64,000 nt of DNA from JBFAPK01 sp040676675 (GTDB lineage: Bacteria; Actinomycetota; Actinomycetes; Mycobacteriales; Micromonosporaceae): positions 1 to 64,000 of the forward strand of contig NZ_JBFAPK010000005.1 of the NCBI RefSeq assembly GCF_040676675.1, written 5' to 3'. Made by a program: the position numbers and the translations under genes. The notes below the pieces were generated by a model that searched no databases, had not been told where the DNA came from, and saw only the letters and a program-made list of their open reading frames with translations. Position 1 is the stretch's first letter; every line of letters begins with the position of its first letter. Shown piece after piece: positions 17,422-26,584 of the stretch.

Positions 17422-18606
17422 TTACGCGTTCGCGTCGAGCGGCTCGGTTCCGAGGAGGGCGTCGACGAACTGGACCGGCTCGAACGGCGCGAGATCGTCC
17501 GGTCCCTCGCCCAGCCCGACCAGCTTCACCGGGATGCCGAGCTTGCGCTGTACCGCGATCACGATGCCGCCCTTGGCCGTGCCGTCGAGCTTGGTGAGGA
17601 TCACCCCGGTCACGTTCACCACCTCGGTGAAGACCCGCGCCTGCTCCAGCCCGTTCTGGCCGGTGGTGGCGTCGAGCACCAGCAGGGTCTCGTCCACCGG
17701 ACCGTGCCGCTCGACCACCCGCTTGACCTTGCCGAGCTCGTCCATGAGGCCGATCTTGTTCTGGAGCCGGCCGGCAGTGTCGATCAGCACGGTGTCCACA
17801 CCCGCGTCGATGCCCCGGCGGACCGCGTCGAAGGCCACGCTCGCCGGGTCCGCCCCCTCTGGCCCGCGTACCACCTCGGCGCCGACCCGGCCGGCCCAGG
17901 TGGCGAGCTGGTCGGCCGCGGCGGCGCGGAAGGTGTCGGCGGCGCCGAGCACCACGCTGTGCCCGTCCGCGACCAGCACCCGGGCGATCTTGCCGCAGGT
18001 GGTGGTCTTGCCGGCCCCGTTCACGCCGACCACCAGCGCCACCGCCGGCGTACCGTCGTGCGGCGCCGTGCGCAGCGACCGGTCCAGCTCTGGGTCCAGC
18101 GCGTTGACCAGCTCCGCGGCGAGCAGCGCGCGCAGCTCGACCGGGGTACGGGTGCCCAGCACCCGGGTCCGCTCGCGCAGCCGGTCGACGATCTCCCGGG
18201 TGGCGTCGATCCCGACGTCCGCGGTGATCAGGGAGTCCTCGATCTCCTCCCAGACGTCCTCGTCGAGCCGGTCCCGGGCGAGCAGCCCGAGCAGCCCGCG
18301 GCCGAAGACGTTCTGCGAGCGGGAGAGGCGGGTGCGCAGCCGGATCAGCCGCCCCGCGGTCGGCTCCGGCGTCTCGACGGCCGGGGCCGGCTCGACCACG
18401 GTGGGCTCCGGCTCGACCACCGGGGGCGGCGCGGTGACCGTACCCGTGGCCGTTCCGGCCTCGCTGACCGGCGGGCCGGCCTCCTCCTCGACCCGGGGCG
18501 GCACGGCCGGTGGCTGGGGGCGCCGGCGCAGGCGGGGCGCCACCAGTCCGATGGTGCCGAGCACCAGGACGCCCACCAGGACCAGCACGACGACGAGGTA
18601 TTCCAT
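17422..18606 (-). CDS. ftsY: SRP receptor FtsY
   Basis: 394 aa from ATG at 18606. Begins with one membrane helix (MEYLVVVLVLVGVLVLGTIGL), then a Pro/Glu-rich linker to about residue 85, the N domain, and the GTPase with P-loop GVNGAGKTTT at 194-203, TFRAAAADQL, DTAGRLQNK, TKLDGTAKGG. Receives the Ffh-ribosome complex at the membrane. The N-terminal anchor is the usual actinobacterial arrangement, replacing the acidic A domain of E. coli. Confidence 0.97.
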   Translation of the reverse strand: MEYLVVVLVLVGVLVLGTIGLVAPRLRRRPQPPAVPPRVEEEAGPPVSEAGTATGTVTAPPPVVEPEPTVVEPAPAVETPEPTAGRLIRLRTRLSRSQNVFGRGLLGLLARDRLDEDVWEEIEDSLITADVGIDATREIVDRLRERTRVLGTRTPVELRALLAAELVNALDPELDRSLRTAPHDGTPAVALVVGVNGAGKTTTCGKIARVLVADGHSVVLGAADTFRAAAADQLATWAGRVGAEVVRGPEGADPASVAFDAVRRGIDAGVDTVLIDTAGRLQNKIGLMDELGKVKRVVERHGPVDETLLVLDATTGQNGLEQARVFTEVVNVTGVILTKLDGTAKGGIVIAVQRKLGIPVKLVGLGEGPDDLAPFEPVQFVDALLGTEPLDANA

Positions 18607-18781
18607 GCGGGAAATCCTGACAGATGACCGGCCGGGCGTCTCGACGGCCGCTCCCTGCGACGTGGCGCGTTCCACGGGTAGGCTCCCCGCCAGACACGGG
18701 TGGGGGTCCGGTCGGTCGGGTAGGAAGGAAAGATCAACCTCTCCCGACCGGGCGCACGCACCACCCTCGGAGGTACCAGCC

Positions 18782-20581
18782 ATGTCCAGTGCCCGCCTGC
18801 TCATCGGCCCGCTGCTGCGGCGGGTCGTCGGCGCACGCGCCACCATCTGGGTCGAGACGAGCGGGCCGGCGGTGGTACGGGTCGCCACGGCGGACGGCGG
18901 CCACGGGCAGGCGGCCACCTTCGCCGCGTACGACCACCACTACGCGCTCGTGGTCGTCGAGGGGCTGACCCCGGGCGCCGCCAGCGCGTACCGGGTCTTC
19001 GTCGACGACGAGCTGGCCTGGCCGCAGCCGGAGACGGACTTCCCGCCGAGCGTGATCCGTACCCGCCCGCTCGACGACGCCGACGAGCCGGTCCGACTGA
19101 TCTTCGGCTCGTGCCGGGAGACCACCCAGCACGCGACCGCCCGACGCCTGCCGCCTGACGCGCTCGACGCGTACGCCCGGCGGCTGATGGCGGCCGACGA
19201 CCCGGCCGCCGAGCTGCCCGACCTGCTGGTGCTCCTCGGCGACCAGGTCTACGCCGACCAGACCTCGCCGACCGTGCGCAAGCTGCTCAGCCGCCGCCGC
19301 AGCCGTCCCCGGGGCGCCCCGGCCGACCAGGTGGTGAGCTTCGACGAGTACACGAAGCTCTACCTGGAGTCGTGGCGCGACCCGGAGATCCGCTGGCTGC
19401 TGGCGACCGTACCGAGCGTAATGATCTTCGACGACCACGAGATCATCGACGACTGGAACACCTCCGCCAGCTGGCGGGACGAGGTCCGGCGGGAACCCTG
19501 GTGGGCCGAGCGGATCGCCAGCGGCCTCGCCTCCTACTGGGTCTACCAGCACCTGGGCAACCTCTCCCCGGACGAGATCGCGGCCGACCCGGTGTACCAG
19601 AAGGTCGTGGCGGCCGAGGACGCCACCGCCGTGCTGCGGGAGTTCGGCGCGCGGGTGGACGCCGAGGCCGAACTCGCCCACGACACCGAGAGGTGGCGGG
19701 CGGTGCAGTACCAGTGGAGCTACGCGCTGGACCTGGGCCGCACGCGGTTGGTGATGCTCGACAACCGGTGCAGCCGGGTGCTCCAACCCGACCGGCGGGA
19801 GATGCTGCCGCCCGGCGAGTGGGCCTGGTTCGTCGACCAGGCGCACGGCAGCTACGACCACCTGGTCGTCGGCGCCTCCCTGCCCTGGCTGCTGCCGCCC
19901 GGCATCCACAACCTGGAGGCCTGGAACGAGCGGCTCGCCACCTCGCCCCGCCCCCGGGTCGCGGCCTTCGCCGAGCGGCTGCGCCGGGCGCTGGACCTGG
20001 AGCACTGGGCGGCCTTCCACCGCTCCTTCGAGGCGCTCGCCGCGCTCTTCGCCCGGATCGGCGCGGGCCAGACGGCGCGGGTCGGCGAACGGGTCGGCGC
20101 CGGCGAGGCGTACCCGGCCCCGGCGACGATCAGCGTGCTCGGCGGCGACGTGCACCACTCGTACGTGGCCCGGGCCCGCTTCCGGCAGCCGGTGACCACG
20201 CCCGTGCACCAGCTCACCTGCTCCCCGATCCACAACCAGGTGCCCGCCGCGATGCGGCCGCTGATGCGGCTCGGCTGGTGGCGGGGTCCGGCCGCGGCGA
20301 CCCGGGCGCTGGCCCGTACGGTCGGGCTCAAGCGCTCGATCGTCGGCTGGCGCCGGTTGACCGGGCCGTACTTCGGCAACGCGGTGAGCACGCTGGTGCA
20401 CGCCGGTCGCCGGGCCGAGGTGACGCTTGAGGGCACCACCTCGGACGGGGCGCTGCGCCGGATCGCCACGGTCCCGCTGAGCACCCGCACCGACGCGCCG
20501 CTCGACCCGCCCGCCGACCGGGGGGTCGTGGTGCCGCGCGCCCCTCGCGAACAGGCCCCGCCCAACGCCACGACCGCCTGA
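18782..20581 (+). CDS. PhoD-like metallophosphatase
   Basis: 599 aa from ATG at 18782 with GGAGG eight bases upstream; the open frame extends far upstream antisense to ftsY without support. An N-terminal beta-sandwich (about 1-95) resembles the PhoD N domain, then the metallophosphatase motifs FGSCRETTQ, LLVLLGDQVYAD, MIFDDHEIIDDWN and, near the end, ISVLGGDVHHSYVARA. There is no signal peptide, so it appears cytoplasmic, unlike Tat-exported PhoD. Substrate unknown. Divergent from ftsY. Confidence 0.88.
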   Translation: MSSARLLIGPLLRRVVGARATIWVETSGPAVVRVATADGGHGQAATFAAYDHHYALVVVEGLTPGAASAYRVFVDDELAWPQPETDFPPSVIRTRPLDDADEPVRLIFGSCRETTQHATARRLPPDALDAYARRLMAADDPAAELPDLLVLLGDQVYADQTSPTVRKLLSRRRSRPRGAPADQVVSFDEYTKLYLESWRDPEIRWLLATVPSVMIFDDHEIIDDWNTSASWRDEVRREPWWAERIASGLASYWVYQHLGNLSPDEIAADPVYQKVVAAEDATAVLREFGARVDAEAELAHDTERWRAVQYQWSYALDLGRTRLVMLDNRCSRVLQPDRREMLPPGEWAWFVDQAHGSYDHLVVGASLPWLLPPGIHNLEAWNERLATSPRPRVAAFAERLRRALDLEHWAAFHRSFEALAALFARIGAGQTARVGERVGAGEAYPAPATISVLGGDVHHSYVARARFRQPVTTPVHQLTCSPIHNQVPAAMRPLMRLGWWRGPAAATRALARTVGLKRSIVGWRRLTGPYFGNAVSTLVHAGRRAEVTLEGTTSDGALRRIATVPLSTRTDAPLDPPADRGVVVPRAPREQAPPNATTA

Positions 20582-20678
20582 CCGGCGGCACCCCACCCCC
20601 GCCGGCCGGCATCGGGCGCGCGCCGGAGGTACGCACGGTCGCCGTCCCCGTACGCTTTGCGCAGCGAGGGAGGGGCGG

Positions 20679-21131
20679 GTGGACGACGAGACGACCCGGA
20701 GACAGGCCGACGACCTGCGGCGGGTGGAGGATGAACTGTCGGTGCTGCTGCGCCGCGCCCGGGCGGTCTCCTGGGACATGGCCCGGGAGGTGCACCCGCG
20801 GATGGACGCGAACGCGTACGGGCTGCTGCTCTCGCTGTGGCGGTCGGGGCCGACCCGCCTCACCGACCTCGCGGTCGGGCTCGGGGTCGGCAAGGGGACG
20901 CTGAGCCGGCAGATCCGCAACCTGGAGTCGTTGGGGCTGGTCCAGCGCCGGCCCGACCCGGACGACGGGCGGGCGGCCCTGCTGGAGCTGACCGAGGAGG
21001 GGCAGCGGCGGTTCGAGGAGGCCCGGACGGCCCGGCTGGGGCCGCTGCGCCGGACGCTGAACGGCTGGCCCAGCGGCGACCTGGCCGAGTTCGCCCGGCT
21101 GCTGGGCCGGTTCAACGCCGCGAACGAGTGA
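20679..21131 (+). CDS. MarR family transcriptional regulator
   Basis: 150 aa, GTG at 20679 with GAGGGAGGGG upstream. Winged helix: RLTDLAVGLGVGKGTLSRQIRNLESLGLVQRRPDPDDGRAALLELTEEGQRR. Flanking helices supply the dimer interface. It is followed 155 nt later by an MFS exporter whose promoter carries a palindrome of the kind MarR repressors bind, so repression of the pump relieved by a drug-like ligand is the obvious model. Confidence 0.92.
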   Translation: MDDETTRRQADDLRRVEDELSVLLRRARAVSWDMAREVHPRMDANAYGLLLSLWRSGPTRLTDLAVGLGVGKGTLSRQIRNLESLGLVQRRPDPDDGRAALLELTEEGQRRFEEARTARLGPLRRTLNGWPSGDLAEFARLLGRFNAANE

Positions 21132-21191
21132 CCGCCGCACCCGGGTAACCAGGACCGGACGGCCGGCACGGGTCGGTGGTCGCCGGCCGTG

Positions 21192-21233
21192 TTGCCGGGG
21201 ACTACCTGCGGGTATAACGTTGCCTGAGGCAAC
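21192..21233 (+). promoter_or_regulatory. Promoter with MarR-type operator before MFS pump
   Basis: GTTGCCTGAGGCAAC at 21219-21233 is a perfect 7+1+7 palindrome lying directly after a possible -10 box TATAAC (21213-21218). A TTGCCG at 21192-21197 could serve as -35, although the 15-nt spacing is short. A repressor on the palindrome would cover the start site. The MFS ATG is 60 nt downstream and the marR gene ends 60 nt upstream of the -35. Confidence 0.6.
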
Positions 21234-21292
21234 AAGCCGGCGGACCGGGGGCGGGATCTACCGGCACCGATCGAACCGCCCGAGGGATGTTC

Positions 21293-22957
21293 ATGACGCA
21301 GTCCTCGACCCCGCGCGGCACGTACGACGGCGCGCGCACCAGCGGCATCAGTGGCACCACGGGCCCCAGCGGCACGACCGGCGCGCCGCAGATGACCCAC
21401 CGGGAGATCCTGGAGGCGCTCTCCGGGCTCCTGCTCGGCATGTTCGTGGCGATTCTCTCCTCGACCATCGTCTCGAACGCGCTGCCACGGATCATCAGCG
21501 AGCTGCACGGCTCGGAGTCGGCGTACACCTGGGTGGTCACCGCGACGCTGTTGAGCATGACGGCGACCACTCCGATCTGGGGCAAGCTCGCCGACCTGAC
21601 CAGCAAGAAGCTGCTCGTGCAGCTCGCCCTGGTGATCTACGTGCTGGGGTCGGTGCTGGCCGGGCTGAGCCAGTCCAGCGGGCAGCTGATCGCCTGCCGG
21701 GTGATTCAGGGGGCCGGCGCCGGCGGGCTCACCGCGCTGGCGCAGGTGATCATGGCCACGATGATCTCGCCCCGCGAGCGCGGCCGGTACAGCGGCTACC
21801 TCGGCGCGGTCTTCGCCCTCGGCACCATCGGCGGTCCGCTCATCGGTGGCGTGATCGTCGACACCTCCTGGCTCGGCTGGCGCTGGTGCTTCTACGTCGG
21901 CATCCCGTTCGCCGCGCTCGCCATCGCCGTACTCCAGCGGACGCTGCACCTGCCCGTGGTGAAGCGACCCGTGAAGATCGACTACCTCGGCGCCACGCTG
22001 ATCACCGGCGCGGTGTCGCTGCTGCTGATCTGGATCTCCCTCGCCGGTACCGAGTTCGCCTGGCTCTCCTGGGCCACCGCCCTGATGGTGGTCGGCGCCG
22101 TCGCGCTGGGCGGGCTCGCCGTCCTGGTCGAGTCCCGCGCCGCCGAGCCGATCATCCCGCTCCGGCTGTTCCGCTCCCGGACGATCACGCTCGCCGTGCT
22201 CGCCAGCATCGCGGTCGGCATCGCCATGTTCGGCGCGACGGTCTTCCTGGGGCAGTACTTCCAGATCAGCCGGGGCAAGAGCCCGACCGTCTCGGGGCTG
22301 ATGACGCTGCCGATGATCCTCGGCCTGCTGCTCTCCTCCACGATCAGCGGTCGCCTGATCAGCCGTACCGGCCGGTGGAAGGCGTACCTGGTCTCCGGCG
22401 CGGTCCTGCTCACCGTGGGCTTCGCCCTGATGGGGACGCTGCGGTACGACACCAGCCTGGTGGTGCTCGGCAGCTACATGGCGCTGGTCGGGATCGGGGT
22501 CGGCATGACCATGCAGAACCTCGTCCTGGCCGTGCAGAACACGGTACGGCCCCAGGAACTCGGCGCCGCCAGCTCGGTGGTCGCGTTCTTCCGCAGCCTC
22601 GGCGGCGCCGTCGGGGTCTCCGCCCTCGGTGCGCTGCTCGGTCACCGGGTCCGGGACTACCTCGCCGAACAGCTCACCCGGTTGCACGTGCGGATGCCCG
22701 CGGGCGGCGGCGACGCCATCCCCGACGTGCACAAGCTGCCCGGCCCGATCCGGACCGCCGTGGAGATCGCGTACGGGCACGGCGCCGGCGACGTCTTCCT
22801 CGCGGCGGCCCCGTTCGCCCTCATCGCGGTCGTGGCGGTGGTCTTCATCAAGGAGGTCCCGCTGCGCCAGCAGAGCGCCGGCGAGCTGGCCGGGGAGACC
22901 GGGGAGGCCGCGCCGGCCGGCGGGGCACCCGTCGGGTCGACTCGAATTGAACGCTGA
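21293..22957 (+). CDS. DHA2/EmrB-QacA family MFS drug transporter
   Basis: 554 aa; ATG at 21293 is preferred over 21287 because GAGGG then lies at a normal distance. About 14 membrane segments. Motif A-like stretch GKLADLTSKKL, motif C region LGTIGGPLIGGVIVDTSWLGWRWCFYVGIPF, and the EmrB-type LGAASSVVAFFRSLGGAVGVSALGALLG. The N-terminus has a Ser/Gly/Thr-rich segment with imperfect SGTTGPSGTTG repeats before TM1. Proton-driven export of drugs or metabolites; likely controlled by the upstream MarR. Confidence 0.92.
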   Translation: MTQSSTPRGTYDGARTSGISGTTGPSGTTGAPQMTHREILEALSGLLLGMFVAILSSTIVSNALPRIISELHGSESAYTWVVTATLLSMTATTPIWGKLADLTSKKLLVQLALVIYVLGSVLAGLSQSSGQLIACRVIQGAGAGGLTALAQVIMATMISPRERGRYSGYLGAVFALGTIGGPLIGGVIVDTSWLGWRWCFYVGIPFAALAIAVLQRTLHLPVVKRPVKIDYLGATLITGAVSLLLIWISLAGTEFAWLSWATALMVVGAVALGGLAVLVESRAAEPIIPLRLFRSRTITLAVLASIAVGIAMFGATVFLGQYFQISRGKSPTVSGLMTLPMILGLLLSSTISGRLISRTGRWKAYLVSGAVLLTVGFALMGTLRYDTSLVVLGSYMALVGIGVGMTMQNLVLAVQNTVRPQELGAASSVVAFFRSLGGAVGVSALGALLGHRVRDYLAEQLTRLHVRMPAGGGDAIPDVHKLPGPIRTAVEIAYGHGAGDVFLAAAPFALIAVVAVVFIKEVPLRQQSAGELAGETGEAAPAGGAPVGSTRIER

Positions 22958-23049
22958 GCCGATGTTTCATTAGGACATGCCCCGGTAAACGGGCTATGGC
23001 GAGCACCCCGGGTACGACGACGTTCCCGGGCCCGGCGAGGACGGTGACG

Positions 23050-23559
23050 GTGAGCACTGAGCCGCTAGACCAGCAGCCATCGGGTCGGGAGGGGTACCGC
23101 CCCGACCCCTCGGCCAGCCCGTTCGAGCGCGGTACGGACGGCCCCAAAGTGATCATGGTGGGGGTGGACGGGAGCCGCACCTCGCTGCGCGCCGCCGCCT
23201 ACGCGGCCGGTCTCGCCCGCCGGCAGCGCTCCACCCTGGTGGTCGTCTACGTGGCCGCGCCCGCCGCGTTCACCTCGCTGGCCTCGGGGCTCGCCGCCAC
23301 GGCGGTGCAGCAGACCCAGGACGAAATCGCCGAGGACCTGCGCCAACAGGTCCGGACCCACGCCGAGGAGGTGGGCACCCGGACGAAGTTCGTCTACCGG
23401 CGCGGCGACGCGTACACCGAACTCTGCGCCGCCGCCGACGAGCTGCGGGCGGACCTGGTGGTGGTCGGCTCCTCCACCCAGGCCGGGCACCGGCTGGTCG
23501 GCTCGATCGCCACCCGACTGGTCAAGGCCGGGCACTGGCCCGTCGTGGTCGTACCGTGA
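23050..23559 (+). CDS. Universal stress protein (UspA family)
   Basis: 169 aa from GTG at 23050 (GAGGA eight to nine bases upstream; GTG 23044 and ATG 22996 are alternatives). After about 30 unstructured residues the Usp fold starts at IMVGVDGSRTSLRAAAYAAGLA and ends with the ATP-binding motif VVVGSSTQAGHRLVGSIATRLVKAGHWPVVVVP (G-2x-G-9x-G-S/T). Single Usp domain. Stress or hypoxia role known for the family; here no partner is visible. Confidence 0.9.
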   Translation: MSTEPLDQQPSGREGYRPDPSASPFERGTDGPKVIMVGVDGSRTSLRAAAYAAGLARRQRSTLVVVYVAAPAAFTSLASGLAATAVQQTQDEIAEDLRQQVRTHAEEVGTRTKFVYRRGDAYTELCAAADELRADLVVVGSSTQAGHRLVGSIATRLVKAGHWPVVVVP

Positions 23560-23664
23560 CGGCCCGGGACCGGGCGGCCCGCGCTGGCCACCGGCCCCAG
23601 GAACGCGGGCACCGGCCGCACAAATGCGGGTGCGGCGGGGCCGGCCGGCCCCGATGATGGCGCG

Positions 23665-24198
23665 ATGACGACGACCTGGACCGCGCCCGAGGTGAACCGC
23701 GAGCAGGAGCCGTACCTCGGCGACGAACGCACCATGCTCGAAGGCTGGCTGGACTTCCACCGCCAGACCCTGCTGCTCAAGTGCGCCGGCCTCACCGGCG
23801 AGCAGCTCAAGACACCCAGCGTGGAGCCCTCGGGGCTGACCCTGCTCGGGCTGGTACGCCACCTGGCCGAGGTGGAGCGCTGGTGGTTCCGCCGCCAGTT
23901 CGCCGGCGAGGAGGTCGGCGACCTCTACTGTTCCGAGGCCAGCCCGGACGGCGACCTCGACGACATCGCGGACGCCGACCCGGAGATCGATTTCGCCACC
24001 TACGCGCGGGAGGTGGAGCTGGCCCGCGAGACGGCGGCCGGACACGACCTCGACGAGACGTTTGTGCGGCGGCGCCGCGACGGCGACCAGGAGATGAACC
24101 TGCGCTGGATCTACGTCCACATGATCGAGGAGTACGCCCGGCACAACGGGCACGCCGACCTGATCCGGGAACGGATCGACGGCGTCACCGGCGACTGA
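23665..24198 (+). CDS. DinB-like (DUF664) four-helix metal-binding protein
   Basis: 177 aa. Helical bundle with the DinB metal ligands: LVRHLAEVERWWF near residue 70 and HMIEEYARHNGHADLIRE near 155-170. The family includes thiol (mycothiol/bacillithiol) transferases and maleylpyruvate isomerase relatives, so a mycothiol-dependent reaction is possible in an actinomycete, but nothing in the sequence fixes the substrate. Confidence 0.88.
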   Translation: MTTTWTAPEVNREQEPYLGDERTMLEGWLDFHRQTLLLKCAGLTGEQLKTPSVEPSGLTLLGLVRHLAEVERWWFRRQFAGEEVGDLYCSEASPDGDLDDIADADPEIDFATYAREVELARETAAGHDLDETFVRRRRDGDQEMNLRWIYVHMIEEYARHNGHADLIRERIDGVTGD

Positions 24199-24290
24199 GC
24201 CCGCCGGACGACCCCGCAGCGTGATCCGAGGGACACCGTCCGCTGCGCGGAGGCGGTAGGGTGCTGCCCATCCGAGGGGAGGGCCGGACC

Positions 24291-24599
24291 ATGTCGTTGG
24301 TGCGTACCGACACCGCCGCGCTGCGGGCCGCGGCGAAGCGACTGCGGGACGAGGCGGCCCAGCGGGTGGTCGACGCCGCCGTACGGAGCTGGCGCACCGA
24401 GGAGCGGCAGGTGCCCGGCCTGGTCTTCGACCGGTACGGCAGCCTGCCCGGCTACCGAACCGCCGCCCGTGCCTGGCGCGACGAGCTGGGCAACCTCGCC
24501 GAGGCGCTGGCTCAGCTCGCCGACGCGCTGGACGAGTCGGCCGACGCCTACGACCGGGCCGACGCCGCGGCCGCCGCGCGGCTGGGCGGGGGCCGGTGA
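24291..24599 (+). CDS. Small helical WXG100/ESX-like protein
   Basis: 102 aa from ATG at 24291 with GAGGGGAGGG upstream. Predicted as two or three long amphipathic helices: TDTAALRAAAKRLRDEAAQRVVDAA, then YRTAARAWRDELGNLAEALAQLADALDESADAYDRADAAAAARLGGG. The size, the W near mid-protein and the ADAYxxAD ending resemble ESX-secreted WXG100-type proteins, but a strict WXG motif is absent (SWRTEE instead). It overlaps the next gene by 4 nt (GTGA), so the two products are probably made together and may form a complex. Confidence 0.6.
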   Translation: MSLVRTDTAALRAAAKRLRDEAAQRVVDAAVRSWRTEERQVPGLVFDRYGSLPGYRTAARAWRDELGNLAEALAQLADALDESADAYDRADAAAAARLGGGR

Positions 24600-26158
24600 G
24601 CGCGGAGACGCCGCTGCCCCGGCTGCGGCAACTCCAGCGGGAGATCTCGGGCGAGAACGGCCTCTGGAACGCCGCCGCGCTGCGCGTCTCCACCGCCGAG
24701 GCGGTCGCGCAGGCCGCTCCGGGCGGCGCGGCGGCGGTGCTCGACGCGATGGCGGACGACTACGCCGGCGCGGCGACCGGGGTGGACGCCGCACTGCTGG
24801 TCGTGAGCGAGCTGCGCCGCCAGCGGCTCCCGGCCACCTGGGCCGGCGAGACGCAGGTGGCGGCCGGGGACGCGCTCGCCGCCGCCGAACGCGGCCTGCA
24901 ACGCGGGGTAGACGCGCTGACCACGATCGCCGCCGGGCTACGCCGGCTGGCCGGGGCGGTCGAGCCGGCCGGGCGGCGGGACCTCGCCGGCGTGGCGACC
25001 CTGCGGGAGGCGAACGTGCTCGCCGAGGAGATCACCGCCGGGTTCGTCCCCGACCCGCTCAGCTACGACGGCGACAAGATGCGCCGCGCGCACCACCTGG
25101 CGATCGACGGCATCGCCGAGCGGGTCGCCGCGCACTCGCTGGTGGACGGTACCGCCCGCGAGGTGGCGGGCGAGTTCAGCGAACTGGCCAGCGAGGCGCG
25201 GCTGCGGCGGCTGGCCGGCTCGCCGCTCTCCGGAGTCGACGAGCTGCTGCTCACCGACGCCGGCACGGGTCGCGGCCCGGCCGAGGCGATCCTCACCCCG
25301 GCCGTGGCCGACCGGGCGGCGAACCGGCTGCACGGGCTCGACGAGGCGGACCAGGACCGGATGGCGCGGCTGCTGGCGGGCGCCCACGGGCCGGAGCACC
25401 GGGCGTACCTGATGCGCGCGCTGGCCGCCGGCCACGACCTGGACCGGATCGCCGAGTTCGACCGCCTGATCGGCCCGTACGGCGCGGACCCGGCCTGGCT
25501 GCGCGAGCACCTGGACCCGATCGACCCGGTCACCCGCGACACCGGCGAGTACCGCACGACGAGCTTCCAGGGTGCGAAGTGGACCCAGGGCGACGAGCCG
25601 ACCTGTGTCGCGGCCGCCACCGTCACCGCCCGGGCCCGGGTCGACCCGCTCTACGCGCTCCAGCTCACCACGGGCGGGCATCCGGGCGACCCGGCGTACG
25701 ACAACCGCGACGCCTTCTCCGCCCGGCTGCGTGACGAGCAGTTCCGGGTCTACGACGGCGGGCGGGACTGGTACCAGCGGCTTCCCCTGCTCGACGGGAT
25801 GACCGACGGCCAGTCGGAGACCGTGGCGGACGAGGAGGTCGGGGCCCGTACCGGCGCCGACTACGAGAACCGCTCGCTCGACGGGGCGAGGGAGCGCCGG
25901 GCGGTGCTGCCCGAGATCGAGCGCGCGGTCGACGCGGGCGACGCCGTACCGATCACCACCCGCGAGGGCCCGACCGGGCACGCGCTCCTGGTGGTCGGGC
26001 ACGACGGCGACCTGTTGCAGCTCTACAACCCGTGGGGCTACACGTTCTGGGTACGCGCCGAGGACTTCGTCCAGGGTCGACTCGACGGGGTCGACCCCGA
26101 CATCCCGGACACCCCGGTCAGCGTCCGGCTCCCCCGCCGCGCCGACCAGCCCGGATGA
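24596..26158 (+). CDS. Helical N-terminus plus calpain/papain-like cysteine protease domain
   Basis: 520 aa, GTG at 24596 overlapping the previous stop. Residues 1-320 are helical and Ala/Leu/Arg-rich. The last 200 residues carry a C-H-N series of the calpain (C2) type: QGDEPTCVAAATV with Cys337, TGHALLVVGHDGD with His462, and LYNPWGYTFWV with Asn478 in the NPWG motif typical of calpains. No signal peptide, but the ESX-like partner suggests type VII export. Possible roles are a secreted effector or toxin, or a maturation protease. The catalytic assignment is by motif only and no close homologue is recognised. Confidence 0.6.
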   Translation: MSAETPLPRLRQLQREISGENGLWNAAALRVSTAEAVAQAAPGGAAAVLDAMADDYAGAATGVDAALLVVSELRRQRLPATWAGETQVAAGDALAAAERGLQRGVDALTTIAAGLRRLAGAVEPAGRRDLAGVATLREANVLAEEITAGFVPDPLSYDGDKMRRAHHLAIDGIAERVAAHSLVDGTAREVAGEFSELASEARLRRLAGSPLSGVDELLLTDAGTGRGPAEAILTPAVADRAANRLHGLDEADQDRMARLLAGAHGPEHRAYLMRALAAGHDLDRIAEFDRLIGPYGADPAWLREHLDPIDPVTRDTGEYRTTSFQGAKWTQGDEPTCVAAATVTARARVDPLYALQLTTGGHPGDPAYDNRDAFSARLRDEQFRVYDGGRDWYQRLPLLDGMTDGQSETVADEEVGARTGADYENRSLDGARERRAVLPEIERAVDAGDAVPITTREGPTGHALLVVGHDGDLLQLYNPWGYTFWVRAEDFVQGRLDGVDPDIPDTPVSVRLPRRADQPG

Positions 26159-26174
26159 GCGCGCAGGAGGCCCG

Positions 26175-26540
26175 GTGACACCCGGCCGGCTGGACGAGAC
26201 CGAGCTACTGGCGCTGGACGTACCGGCGCTGCTGGCCGTGGGGCTGGCGTCGCCCGCGGGCCCGGCCGGCAACGCCGCGGTCGCCGCCGCGCTGGCCGCC
26301 GCCCGGCTCGGTACCGAACCGCGCTCCCTGACCTTCCTCGCCGAGGTCGTCCGGGTCGGCGGCGTCGGGTACGCGGCCGGGCTGGCCGAGCCGTTGCCCA
26401 CGGCCGGGCAGCGCGCGCTCGCCGCGTCGTGGCTGGCCGCCGCGGCCGGCGTCGCCGACGACCCGGACCGGGACGAGGTCTTCGCCCGCTGGCTCGACAA
26501 GGTCGCCACGATCGTGGCGGTACGCCGCGCCGCGGCCTGA
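26175..26540 (+). CDS. Unknown protein in the protease operon
   Basis: 121 aa, GTG at 26175 with a perfect AGGAGG six bases upstream (26165-26170), so translation should be strong. Ala-rich and helical (SPAGPAGNAAVAAALAAARLGTEPRSLTFLAEVV); no Cys, no membrane segment, no signal peptide, no motif I recognise. It starts 16 nt after the protease-like gene. In a toxin model this is where an immunity protein would sit, but that is inference from position only. Confidence 0.6.
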   Translation: MTPGRLDETELLALDVPALLAVGLASPAGPAGNAAVAAALAAARLGTEPRSLTFLAEVVRVGGVGYAAGLAEPLPTAGQRALAASWLAAAAGVADDPDRDEVFARWLDKVATIVAVRRAAA

Positions 26541-26584
26541 CCCGCCGCGAGCGCGACGCCCGACCCCGGGCGACCGGACGCGCG

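Noticed and set aside
16586..18697. 703-aa frame as one protein covering the phosphotransferase
   Set aside because: The part before 17374 overlaps ftsY in another frame and has no domain; the real gene starts at GTG 17374 with a ribosome site.
18734..22780. 1348-aa minus-strand frame covering the PhoD, MarR and MFS genes
   Set aside because: No recognisable domain and made of the low-complexity residues typical of antisense high-GC frames; the plus-strand genes carry full family signatures and ribosome sites.
24596..26158. N-terminal part as a known LXG toxin domain
   Set aside because: It is helical and Ala-rich but lacks a motif that would allow a firm LXG assignment, so only a descriptive call is made.
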